Positions 1-6,622 of a stretch of DNA of 8,808 bases are shown here, one piece after another. This DNA is from JBBQSF01 sp038214085 (GTDB lineage: Bacteria > Bacteroidota > Bacteroidia > Bacteroidales > CG2-30-32-10). Position numbers and translations under genes: made by a program. The DNA lies in assembly GCA_038214085.1 (NCBI GenBank), contig JBBQSF010000124.1, positions 1 to 8,808 on the forward strand, read 5' to 3'. A model generated the notes under the pieces. It was not told where the DNA came from. It worked only from the letters and a program-made list of their open reading frames with translations, and searched no databases. Each line of letters starts with the position of its first letter. Position 1 is the first letter of the stretch.

Positions 1-1
1 A

Positions 2-829
2 CGTGTTTTGGGAGTGCATTTCTACAATCCGCCGGCAGTGCAAAAACTCGTTGAAGTTATTAAAACAGAAAACACCAATCCGGAATTACCTGAATTTACT
101 ACACAATTCATAAAAAATCTTCGCAAAATTGAAGTTCCCTCTTATGATTTTGCAGGATTTATCGGCAACGGACACTTTATGCGTGATGCATTACACGGAA
201 TGGCAGAAGCCACAAAGCTGGCTCAAGCAATGACTTTCCCTGAAGCGGTTTATGTTATCAATAAAGTTACTCAGGACTTGCTCATCCGCCCTATGGGAAT
301 TTTTCAACTGATCGACTATGTTGGTATCGACGTATGCCAATACATCATGAAGGTTATGAAACCACATGTTACCGATGAAAACATTCACAGCCCGCTTCTC
401 GATCGTTATATCGAAATTGGAGTTAAAGGCGGGCAAAATTCTGACGGTTCCCAGAAGAACGGATTCCTGAAATATGAAAAAGGAAAAGTAGTCGGAATTT
501 ATGATCCTGATAAAAAAGAATATATTAAAGTGGAAGACCTTGCGCCAAAAGGCGATGCATGGCTTGGATCAGTGCCATCTTCAATTAAACCATGGAAAGC
601 TGTAGTTGGAAATCCAAGTAAAGAAGAAATGTTTAAGCAATATTTCAACGAACTTAAAACCATGAATACTCCAGGAGCAGAACTGGCTAAAGCTTATGTG
701 AAAAAGTCGAAGGCAATTGGCCTTAAACTTGTTTCCGACAAAGTTGCTTATGCCGAAAAGGATGTAAATACCGTGCTGCTTACAGGTTTTTTCCATGCCT
801 ATGGTCCCATCAATAATTATCTTGATTAA
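2..829 (+). CDS. 3-hydroxyacyl-CoA dehydrogenase, C-terminal part (5' end outside window)
   Basis: Oxidises 3-hydroxyacyl-CoA to 3-ketoacyl-CoA with NAD+ (or the reverse) in the cytoplasm. The reading frame is open from the window edge, so this is a partial gene and the TTG at 8 is internal. Seen at the edge is the end of the NAD-binding domain, GVHFYNPP, whose His (17-19) aligns with the catalytic His of the family; the Glu twelve residues later (53-55, in KLVEV) completes the His-Glu pair. Next comes the linker GFIGNGHF with the conserved Asn, then the helical 3HCDH C-terminal domain (RPMGIFQLIDYVGIDV). About 270 residues follow the catalytic His, more than in the short 280-residue single-domain enzymes, so the full protein is probably over 400 residues. 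The Rossmann domain lies upstream, unseen. A thiolase gene follows after 34 bases, the usual pairing for beta-oxidation or its reversal. Substrate chain length cannot be told. Confidence 0.9.
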   Translation, partial: RVLGVHFYNPPAVQKLVEVIKTENTNPELPEFTTQFIKNLRKIEVPSYDFAGFIGNGHFMRDALHGMAEATKLAQAMTFPEAVYVINKVTQDLLIRPMGIFQLIDYVGIDVCQYIMKVMKPHVTDENIHSPLLDRYIEIGVKGGQNSDGSQKNGFLKYEKGKVVGIYDPDKKEYIKVEDLAPKGDAWLGSVPSSIKPWKAVVGNPSKEEMFKQYFNELKTMNTPGAELAKAYVKKSKAIGLKLVSDKVAYAEKDVNTVLLTGFFHAYGPINNYLD

Positions 830-863
830 CTCCCTTTTTTATTTAAAATCAAATTTTAGCGAC

Positions 864-2108
864 ATGACAAAAATTAGAAGAAAAATATATATGGTTGCCG
901 GTTACAATACCATTTCAATGGGAACCGGACGTAAAGAATTCAATCCTAAAAAAGAACGCCCCGGTCTTGAAGAATACTTGAAAGAAGCCGGGCAAGCCGT
1001 TTTAAAACAAATCGGAGGCGCTGCAAATGTTGATGAATGCGTGGTTGGTAACTTTATCGCTTCACGCTTTAACCGTCAGGCAAACCTGGCTGGGTTTTTC
1101 CCTTTTATCGACGCAGGGCTTAAATACAAACCTTGTACACGCGTTGAAGGCGCATGCGGAACTGGGGCTCTAGCACTTATGAATGGTATCAAATCCGTTC
1201 TTGCCGAAACCGCTGAAGTGGTTCTTGTTATTGGAGTTGAAGTTCAAAACACAGTGAAAGCAATTTATGGTGCAGATATCCTTGCTGCTGCAGGCTGGGC
1301 TAAAGAACGCAAAGATGGTCATGCATACTTTTTTCCCGGAAAATTCAGCGATCGCGCAGGAGCATATTATCAAAAATTCGGTAAAGAAAATACAAGAAAA
1401 GCTATGGCAAAATGGTTTGTTAATGCTGTTGAAAATGCCCGTTTATGCCCTACTGCACAGGAATTTCACAATTCGACTAAAGATCTGGAAGCATTGGGAA
1501 TGCTGGAACCAAACCCAAAAAGCTTTGTTGACAACCTCAATGTTTTCGACTGCTCAAAAGTTTCGGATGGTGCATCAGGAATTGCTGTTGTTTCGGAAGA
1601 AGGATTAAAACGTTGTGGTATTTCTAAAAAAGATGCTATCGAAATTATAGGATTCGGTCAAGCTGAAAACGATATCACTCAGGTTCCTGCTGACCTGACA
1701 AAGCTAGATACTACTGCTGTTGCTGTTAAAAATGCTCTGGCAATGGCTGGAATTTCCAAAGACCAGATTGGAACCGTTGAATGCCATGATTGCTTTACAA
1801 TTGCTGGAATAATGGCCACTGAAGCCATTGGTTTCGCTGAGCATGGCAAAGGTCCTGATTTTGTTCTTGCCGGAAATACGTCTCGAAAAGGCACCGTTCC
1901 ATTCAATACTACCGGCGGACTTGTTGGCTGGGGGCATCCAACCGGAGCAACTGGAGTACATCAGGCCGTTACTATTTTGGAACAATTAACCGGAAAAGCC
2001 GGAGATGCTCAAATTGAAATAAAGCCAGAACGCCCTTACGGACTTACCATAAACATGGGCGGCGACGACAAAACTTTGGTTTCAATTGTTTATAAAAAAG
2101 CGGAATAA
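864..2108 (+). CDS. Thiolase, SCP2/SCPx-like type (acetyl-CoA acetyltransferase family)
   Basis: Probably catalyses thiolytic cleavage of 3-ketoacyl-CoA, or acetyl-CoA condensation in reverse, in the cytoplasm. The 414-residue protein has the nucleophile Cys98 in EGACGTGA, a second active-site motif HDCF (308-311), and the C-terminal GWGHPTGATG (355-364) with His358. The CxG near the C terminus of classical thiolases is absent; the corresponding place reads TINMGGDD. This combination (HDCF present, CxG absent) is known from SCP2-type thiolases, where the HDCF Cys is thought to act as the acid/base. I chose the ATG at 864 because the longer frame from 795 would overlap the upstream dehydrogenase by 35 bases and add 23 residues unlike the family; MTKIRRKIYMVAGYNT is a typical thiolase N terminus. 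No Shine-Dalgarno is seen. It follows the 3-hydroxyacyl-CoA dehydrogenase gene by 34 bases and is probably cotranscribed with it. Confidence 0.9.
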   Translation: MTKIRRKIYMVAGYNTISMGTGRKEFNPKKERPGLEEYLKEAGQAVLKQIGGAANVDECVVGNFIASRFNRQANLAGFFPFIDAGLKYKPCTRVEGACGTGALALMNGIKSVLAETAEVVLVIGVEVQNTVKAIYGADILAAAGWAKERKDGHAYFFPGKFSDRAGAYYQKFGKENTRKAMAKWFVNAVENARLCPTAQEFHNSTKDLEALGMLEPNPKSFVDNLNVFDCSKVSDGASGIAVVSEEGLKRCGISKKDAIEIIGFGQAENDITQVPADLTKLDTTAVAVKNALAMAGISKDQIGTVECHDCFTIAGIMATEAIGFAEHGKGPDFVLAGNTSRKGTVPFNTTGGLVGWGHPTGATGVHQAVTILEQLTGKAGDAQIEIKPERPYGLTINMGGDDKTLVSIVYKKAE

Positions 2109-2114
2109 AATAGT

Positions 2115-2183
2115 TTAGCCCAGACTACTAGCCCAGACTAAAAGTTTTTAAAACTTTTGTAGTCTGGGCACTGTCTAGGCTAA
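2115..2183. repeat. Nested palindrome on the 5' side of the RAYT transposase
   Basis: Two direct copies of TAGCCCAGACTA (2116-2127 and 2129-2140) are followed by inverse copies. The inner stem pairs 2131-2148 with 2150-2169 (18 bp with a 2-base bulge; the innermost A/T pairs would open into the loop). The outer stem pairs TTAGCCCAGAC (2115-2125) with GTCTAGGCTAA (2173-2183), 10 of 11 bases matching. The first left copy can also pair perfectly over 11 bases with 2159-2169, so two folds compete. Lying between the thiolase stop and the RAYT start, it is best read as a REP-like sequence or the transposon end recognised by a RAYT. No T-run follows, so an intrinsic terminator is less likely. No matching copy was seen 3' of the transposase or elsewhere in the window. 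Confidence 0.75.
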
Positions 2184-2201
2184 CTTTCCTAAAAAAATGC
2201 G

Positions 2202-2741
2202 ATGACAGAAGGGAGCTACTACCATATTTATAACAGGGGCAACAATAGTGACAGGATTTTTTACGAGGATGAAAATTACGATTATTTTCTAAAAAAATTC
2301 AAAATCTACCTTGACCCTTTTGTTGATGTTTTTTCATACTGCTTGATGAAAACCCATTTTCTTTTTCTATTAAGGATAAAAGAGCAACCTACAGATACTC
2401 TAGCAAATATTTTAAAAAAACCATTGTTAACACCGATTGAAAAAGCTTTTCGTGATTTTTTTATTTCCTATGCGAAAAGCATTAATAAAAAATATCATCG
2501 TACGGGTAGTTTATTTCAATACAAATTCAAACGAAAACAAATTACTGAAGAAAAACACCTCATTAACTTAATACGCTATATTCATTTAAATCCTATTGAT
2601 GCAGGATTTTGCAATAATTTGTTGGATTATCCTCATTGCTCATATATAACCATTTTAAACAAAGATAGCTCTTGGATTAAAACAAATGAGGTAATTGAGC
2701 TGTTTGACAATATAAACAACTTCAAAATGTTTCATTTTTAA
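2202..2741 (+). CDS. REP-associated tyrosine transposase (RAYT, Y1/HUH IS200-like), damaged HUH motif
   Basis: Single-strand DNA transposase of the Y1_Tnp superfamily, 179 residues, a usual length for the family. It opens with the hallmark YHIYNRGNN (7-15), continues with a C-terminal KKYHRTGSLFQ (96-106) and ends with RYIHLNPIDAGF (125-136), whose Tyr126 should be the catalytic tyrosine. The HUH metal-binding motif, normally within MPNHFHLL, here reads MKTHFLFLL (49-57): His52 is kept but the second His is Leu54 (CTT at 2361-2363). Metal binding, and so strand cleavage, is probably impaired; the frame is otherwise intact. The start at 2202 places the YHIYNRG motif at the normal distance from the N terminus; the ATG at 2197 opens only a two-codon frame. 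The gene is rich in AAA, TTT and ATT codons, seemingly more AT-rich than its neighbours, which fits acquisition. It sits in the acyl-CoA oxidation cluster in the same direction. Confidence 0.88.
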   Translation: MTEGSYYHIYNRGNNSDRIFYEDENYDYFLKKFKIYLDPFVDVFSYCLMKTHFLFLLRIKEQPTDTLANILKKPLLTPIEKAFRDFFISYAKSINKKYHRTGSLFQYKFKRKQITEEKHLINLIRYIHLNPIDAGFCNNLLDYPHCSYITILNKDSSWIKTNEVIELFDNINNFKMFHF

Positions 2742-2854
2742 AAAATTAATAATTTTATCCCTGATTTTTCTTAATATAAACCTTTTACGAATTTTCTAAA
2801 TTTCTTTTTCTGAAATAACCTGACGAATTTTTAACTTCTGACAAAAACAATAAC

Positions 2855-3799
2855 ATGAACCGGATTACAGACCTATTTAAGATAAAATATCCCATAATTC
2901 AGGCTGGAATGATTTGGTGTAGTGGATGGAAATTGGCATCTGCCGTCAGTAATGCCGGTGGTTTGGGGCTTATTGGTTCCGGCTCTATGGATCCAGAAAC
3001 ACTTAGGCTTCACATTCAAAAATGCAAAACAGCTACTGATAAACCTTTTGGCGTTAATATTCCGCTGATTTTCTCACATGCGGCGGAATTCATGAAAATA
3101 ATTGAAGAGGAAGGCGTAAAAATTGTGTTTACTTCAGCCGGAAATCCAATGAAATGGACACCATTTTTAACGGAAAAAGGAATAACCGTTGTTCATGTTG
3201 TTGCCAATTTAAAAGCAGCCCTGAAATGCGAAGAAGCAGGTGTTGATGCCATTGTTGCAGAAGGTTTTGAGGCAGGTGGTCACAATGGGAAAGAAGAAAC
3301 CACCTCAATGGTATTGATTCCAATGATCCGAAAAGCTATAAAACTGCCGCTAATTACTGCTGGGGGAATTGGTTCCGGACGCTCAATGCTGGCAGCTATG
3401 GCACTAGGCGCAGAAGGTGTTCAAATCGGTTCTCGGTTTGTTACTTCCGATGAATCATCGGCACACCCTGACTTTAAGAAAAAAATTATTGAAGCTGGCG
3501 ATGGCGATACTTTTCTAATGCTTAAAAAGCTTATGCCCGTTAGGTTGCTTAAAAATACGTTTTTCAAAGATGTTGAAGAAAAACAACTAAATAATGCTTC
3601 AGCAGAAGAGTTGATGGAATTGCTTGGCAAAGGCCGGTCCCGTAAAGGAATGTTTGAAGGCGATATTGATAACGGTGAACTTGAAATCGGTCAGGTTGCT
3701 GCTTTAATCAATCAAATAAAACCTGCCGGAGAAATTGTTCAGGAAATAATGAATGAGTTTATTGTGGCCAAAAATAATATTTATAATTTGTCTTTTTAA
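2855..3799 (+). CDS. FabK / nitronate monooxygenase-like FMN flavoprotein
   Basis: TIM-barrel flavoprotein of the 2-nitropropane dioxygenase family, 314 residues, as long as enoyl-ACP reductase II (FabK). Motifs in order: KYPIIQAGM (11-19) near FMN; PFGVNIPL (64-71); AEGFEAGGHNG (135-145) with the family catalytic His at 143; TAGGIGSGR (168-176) binding the FMN phosphate; GAEGVQIGSRF (185-195). The N terminus (NRITDLFKIKYPII), AGNPMKW and SSAHPDFKKKI resemble FabK of Gram-positive bacteria as I remember it, more than fungal nitronate monooxygenases. Known members either reduce trans-2-enoyl-ACP with NAD(P)H or oxidise nitronates; the sequence alone does not decide. Its place among acyl-CoA genes favours an enoyl thioester substrate, which is inference. 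The start at 2855 matches the family N terminus. A 3-base gap to the next gene suggests translational coupling. The preceding gap, 2742-2854, is AT-rich with no recognisable gene. Confidence 0.85.
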   Translation: MNRITDLFKIKYPIIQAGMIWCSGWKLASAVSNAGGLGLIGSGSMDPETLRLHIQKCKTATDKPFGVNIPLIFSHAAEFMKIIEEEGVKIVFTSAGNPMKWTPFLTEKGITVVHVVANLKAALKCEEAGVDAIVAEGFEAGGHNGKEETTSMVLIPMIRKAIKLPLITAGGIGSGRSMLAAMALGAEGVQIGSRFVTSDESSAHPDFKKKIIEAGDGDTFLMLKKLMPVRLLKNTFFKDVEEKQLNNASAEELMELLGKGRSRKGMFEGDIDNGELEIGQVAALINQIKPAGEIVQEIMNEFIVAKNNIYNLSF

Positions 3800-3802
3800 A
3801 AA

Positions 3803-4597
3803 ATGAAACATAAAACATCAGATTTTTCAATTGTTTTAGGAAAATCCATTTATTATGAATTCATTAATCACAATGAAAAATCATTTTCAAAACCTTTAAT
3901 CATATTCCTTCACGAAGGTTTAGGATGTACAGAGCAATGGAAAGACTTTCCGCTTTTGCTTGCACAAACCTTAAATTTCCCAGCCTTTTCATACGACCGC
4001 TATGGTTATGGAAAATCTGAAAAAATTTCAGAAAATAGAAATACTGCTTTTCTAAACAAAGAAGCACTCGAATTCCTTCCTGAATTGCTCAACAATCTCA
4101 ATCTTAGCAATAGAAAAATAATTTTATTCGGGCACAGTGATGGTGGAAGTATTGCATTGCTTTATGCTTCTGCTTTTCCTCAAAATGTTATTGGAGTAAT
4201 AACTGAGGCTGCACATGTTTTTATTGAAGACATTTCTGTTCAAGGAATTCAGAATGTTGCTAAGGAATATCAGAAAGGAAACTTAAAAGAACGCTTGCAA
4301 AAATACCATGGACAAAATACTCAAACCATGGCGGAATCTTGGACTCAGACCTGGCTCAAACCTGAAGCAAAAAAATGGAATATAGAAGCTGAACTTCCAA
4401 AAATAAAATGTCCGATCCTTGCTATTCAGGGTACGGATGATAACTATGGCACTTTCGCACAACTTGAATCTATCAGGAAAAATACGAGTGCCAACACGGA
4501 GCTGTTCTATATTGAGGGTTGCGGGCATGCGCCACATCACCAGGCAAAAGAAGTCGTTCTTCAAAAAACCAAAGAATTTTGTCTGAAATTGCTATAA
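3803..4597 (+). CDS. Alpha/beta-fold hydrolase
   Basis: Cytoplasmic serine hydrolase of 264 residues with no signal peptide. The oxyanion-loop region is FLHEGLGCTEQW (35-46), with HEG in place of the common HGxG. The nucleophile elbow is GHSDGG (110-115) with Ser112. The acid is Asp212 or Asp213 in QGTDDNYGT (209-217), and the catalytic His is His242 in GCGHAPHH (239-246). The triad is complete and in normal order. SYDRYGYGKSE (63-73) is the usual stretch after strand 4. The substrate is unknown: candidates are an ester, a lactone, or an acyl-thioester made by the neighbouring enzymes. The ATG is 3 bases after the stop of the FabK-like gene, so the two are almost certainly cotranscribed. No specific family name is justified. 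Confidence 0.88.
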   Translation: MKHKTSDFSIVLGKSIYYEFINHNEKSFSKPLIIFLHEGLGCTEQWKDFPLLLAQTLNFPAFSYDRYGYGKSEKISENRNTAFLNKEALEFLPELLNNLNLSNRKIILFGHSDGGSIALLYASAFPQNVIGVITEAAHVFIEDISVQGIQNVAKEYQKGNLKERLQKYHGQNTQTMAESWTQTWLKPEAKKWNIEAELPKIKCPILAIQGTDDNYGTFAQLESIRKNTSANTELFYIEGCGHAPHHQAKEVVLQKTKEFCLKLL

Positions 4598-4611
4598 AAA
4601 CAATATCTTTA
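4578..4611 (+). promoter_or_regulatory. Possible Bacteroidota promoter before the acyl-CoA dehydrogenase
   Basis: TTTG at 4578-4581 is followed after 22 bases by TATCTTTA (4604-4611), which matches 7 of 8 positions of TAnnTTTG. The spacer is one base longer than the usual 19-21. The -33 part lies inside the end of the hydrolase gene. If active, it would give a leader of about 20 bases before the ATG at 4639. In AT-rich DNA such near matches occur by chance. Confidence 0.3.
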
Positions 4612-4619
4612 AATCCGAA

Positions 4620-4630
4620 TAACCTAAACC
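4620..4630 (+). promoter_or_regulatory. Shared leader motif, copy 1 (before the acyl-CoA dehydrogenase)
   Basis: TAACCTAAACC ends 8 bases before the ATG at 4639. The same 11 bases occur at 6605-6615, 7 bases before the etfA ATG. The position is where a ribosome-binding site would be, but the sequence is not a Shine-Dalgarno. Function is unknown; it may be a common leader element in this genome or a coincidence. Confidence 0.35.
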
Positions 4631-4638
4631 TCGATACC

Positions 4639-5781
4639 ATGAATTTTGAATTTACCGAAGAACAATTAATGATTCAGCAAGCTGCTAAGGACTTTGCCGA
4701 GCGCGAACTTCTGCACGATGTTATTGAACGTGATGAAAAAGCAGAATTTCCCACGGAGGCAATGAAAAAACTTGCCGATCTTGGCTTTTTAGGAATGATG
4801 GCCGATCCCAAATATGATGGAGGTGGAATGGACACCATTTCTTACGTTTTGGCCATGCAGGAAATCTCTAAAATTGATTCTTCCGTTGCTGTGGTTATGT
4901 CTGTGTGCAATTCGCTTGTAAACTGGGGCCTTGAGAATTTTGCATCAGAAGAACAAAAAGAAAAATATCTTAAACCATTGGCACGCGGCGAAAAAATCGG
5001 GGCTTTTTTACTTTCAGAACCTGAAGCCGGCTCTGATGCTACATCGCAACGTACTACTGCCGAAGATAAAGGCGACCATTATTTGCTAAACGGAACAAAA
5101 AACTGGATTACAAATGCAAATTGTGCATCAACATATCTGGTTATTGCACAAACATACCCCGAGAAAAAACACAAGGGAATTAATGCTCTTATTGTTGAAA
5201 AAAACACTCCCGGCATCACATTGGGGCCGCATGAAAACAAAATGGGAATGCGCAGTTCCGATACACATTCTGTAATGTTTAATGATGTGATAATTCCTAA
5301 AGAAAATAGAATTGGTGAAGATGGATTCGGGTTCAGTTTTGCAATGAAAACACTTGACGGCGGCCGTATAGGTATTGCTTCTCAAGCGCTAGGTATTGCA
5401 TGTGGTGCTTATGAGCGTTCTCTAAAATATTCTAAGGAACGTAAAGCTTTTGGAACAGAAATCTGCAATCATCAGGTTGTTGCCTTTAAACTGGCTGATA
5501 TGGCCGTGAAAATTGAAAATGCAAGAAATCTTTGTCTTAAAGCTGCATGGCTCAAAGATCAGCATCAGCCTTATGGATTAATGAGTGCCATGGCAAAACA
5601 ATACTGCGCCGATATTGCTATGGAAATTACTACCGAAGCGGTTCAAATTCATGGTGGATATGGCTATGTGAGAGAATACCATGTTGAGCGGTTAATGCGC
5701 GAAGCAAAACTTACACAGATTTATGAAGGAACTTCAGAGGTGCAGAAGATTGTAATTTCACGCACTATTTTAAAAGATTAA
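4639..5781 (+). CDS. Acyl-CoA dehydrogenase (probably short-chain / butyryl-CoA type)
   Basis: FAD enzyme that oxidises acyl-CoA to trans-2-enoyl-CoA and gives its electrons to ETF. The 380-residue protein spans the whole family: N-terminal helical domain (FEFTEEQLMIQQAAKDFAER), first signature FLLSEPEAGSDA (123-134), beta domain with NGTKNWITNA (151-160), FAD/dimer region RKAFGTEICNHQ (268-279), second signature QIHGGYGYVREY (336-347), and YEGTSEVQK (362-370), whose Glu363 is the catalytic base in the position used by short- and medium-chain enzymes. Length and this Glu position favour a short-chain enzyme; the exact chain length is inference. The start at 4639 is chosen because MNFEFTEEQ is the normal N terminus; the longer frame from 4519 would overlap the hydrolase gene by 79 bases and add 40 unrelated residues. 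etfB follows after 37 bases, placing donor and acceptor together. Confidence 0.95.
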   Translation: MNFEFTEEQLMIQQAAKDFAERELLHDVIERDEKAEFPTEAMKKLADLGFLGMMADPKYDGGGMDTISYVLAMQEISKIDSSVAVVMSVCNSLVNWGLENFASEEQKEKYLKPLARGEKIGAFLLSEPEAGSDATSQRTTAEDKGDHYLLNGTKNWITNANCASTYLVIAQTYPEKKHKGINALIVEKNTPGITLGPHENKMGMRSSDTHSVMFNDVIIPKENRIGEDGFGFSFAMKTLDGGRIGIASQALGIACGAYERSLKYSKERKAFGTEICNHQVVAFKLADMAVKIENARNLCLKAAWLKDQHQPYGLMSAMAKQYCADIAMEITTEAVQIHGGYGYVREYHVERLMREAKLTQIYEGTSEVQKIVISRTILKD

Positions 5782-5783
5782 TT

Positions 5784-5791
5784 TATATTTG
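5784..5791 (+). promoter_or_regulatory. Candidate -7 element for etfBA
   Basis: TATATTTG fits TAnnTTTG exactly and lies in the 37-base gap between the acyl-CoA dehydrogenase and etfB, 27 bases before the etfB ATG. No TTTG is found at the expected -33 distance (the bases there are in the end of the dehydrogenase gene), so this is a half-match only. It could let etfBA be made beyond what read-through provides. Confidence 0.35.
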
Positions 5792-5818
5792 CATCCTAAA
5801 AATTAAATTATACCCGAA

Positions 5819-6568
5819 ATGAAAGTTTTAGTTTGTATCAGCAATGTTCCCGACACCACCACAAAAATAAGGTTTTCAAACAACAACACAACCTTTGACA
5901 GTACTGGTGTTCAATGGATAATAAATCCCTGGGATGAACTCGCTTTAACACGTGCACTCGAACTCAAAGAAGCAAACGCAGCTGCTATTGAAAGCATTAC
6001 TGTAGTAAATGTTGGACCGGTTACTACTGAACCCACCATTCGTAAAGCTCTTGCAATTGGCGCTGACAAAGGCATCAGAGTGAATACAGAACCTCTTGAC
6101 TCATTTTATGTAGCTGCACAACTAGCTCAGGTAATAAAAAACGAACCTTTTGATATTATTCTTTGCGGTATTGAATCAAGCGATTATAATGGCACTTCAG
6201 TTGGAGGCATGCTTGCCGAAATGCTTGATTTACCATCAGTTTCTGCCGTTTCATATTTAGATATTGATAATGGTAAAATTAAATTAAAAAGAGAAATCGA
6301 TGGTGGACAGGAAGTGATTTCTATTTCTGCTCCTTTTGTTGGAATTGTTCAGAAAGGAATTGCTAAAGATGCACGTATTCCTTCGATGCGTGGAATAATG
6401 ACTGCAAAAACCAAGCAATTACAGGTAGTTGAAGCTGTTCCTGCCGAAACTTATACCGTTGCTCAAAATTTTGATTATCCAAAACCAAAAGCAGCCTGTA
6501 AAAAAGTGGATTCGGACAATGTGAAAGAACTCGTAAATCTTTTATACAACGAAGCAAAAGTTTTTTAA
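5819..6568 (+). CDS. etfB: Electron transfer flavoprotein, beta subunit
   Basis: Small ETF subunit (249 residues), which together with EtfA carries electrons from acyl-CoA dehydrogenases to a quinone reductase or another acceptor in the cytoplasm. Family landmarks in order: MKVLVCISNVPDT (1-13), INPWDELAL (35-43), RKALAIGADKGIRV (75-88), the nucleotide-binding stretch GIESSDYNGTSVGGMLAEML (117-136), and KREIDGGQEVISISAP (157-172), the equivalent of the usual RExEGG signature. The protein is full length and intact. The beta subunit of classical ETFs binds AMP, while electron-bifurcating forms carry a second FAD; I cannot decide between them by eye. The ATG at 5819 directly precedes the conserved N terminus. 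etfA begins 54 bases downstream on the same strand. Confidence 0.95.
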   Translation: MKVLVCISNVPDTTTKIRFSNNNTTFDSTGVQWIINPWDELALTRALELKEANAAAIESITVVNVGPVTTEPTIRKALAIGADKGIRVNTEPLDSFYVAAQLAQVIKNEPFDIILCGIESSDYNGTSVGGMLAEMLDLPSVSAVSYLDIDNGKIKLKREIDGGQEVISISAPFVGIVQKGIAKDARIPSMRGIMTAKTKQLQVVEAVPAETYTVAQNFDYPKPKAACKKVDSDNVKELVNLLYNEAKVF

Positions 6569-6604
6569 TACTGAATAAGTCAAAGGAAAAACAAATTAAA
6601 AAAT

Positions 6605-6615
6605 TAACCTAAACC
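6605..6615 (+). promoter_or_regulatory. Shared leader motif, copy 2 (before etfA)
   Basis: TAACCTAAACC ends 7 bases before the etfA ATG and is identical to 4620-4630 before the acyl-CoA dehydrogenase. It is not found before the other genes of the cluster; only a partial match, TAACCTGA, was noticed at about 2816, some 30 bases before the FabK-like gene. Confidence 0.35.
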
Positions 6616-6622
6616 AAAAATA

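Noticed and set aside
795..863. Longer thiolase reading frame starting 35 bases inside the upstream dehydrogenase gene
   Set aside because: The 23 added residues are hydrophobic translated intergenic sequence, unlike thiolase N termini; the ATG at 864 fits.
1267..1608. 113-residue plus-strand open frame inside the thiolase gene
   Set aside because: It is an out-of-frame shadow of a clearly real gene, with no recognisable domain.
2197..2205. ATG-CGA-TGA mini reading frame overlapping the RAYT start
   Set aside because: Two codons only, and no evidence of a leader-peptide role.
2742..2756. Perfect A/T palindrome (7 bp either side of one base) just after the RAYT stop
   Set aside because: It is all A/T in an AT-rich gap, too weak to fold as a terminator and expected by chance; it is unrelated to the palindrome 5' of the gene.
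4519..4638. Longer acyl-CoA dehydrogenase frame overlapping the hydrolase gene
   Set aside because: The 40 added residues do not match the family and come from another frame of the hydrolase gene; MNFEFTEEQ at 4639 is the normal start.
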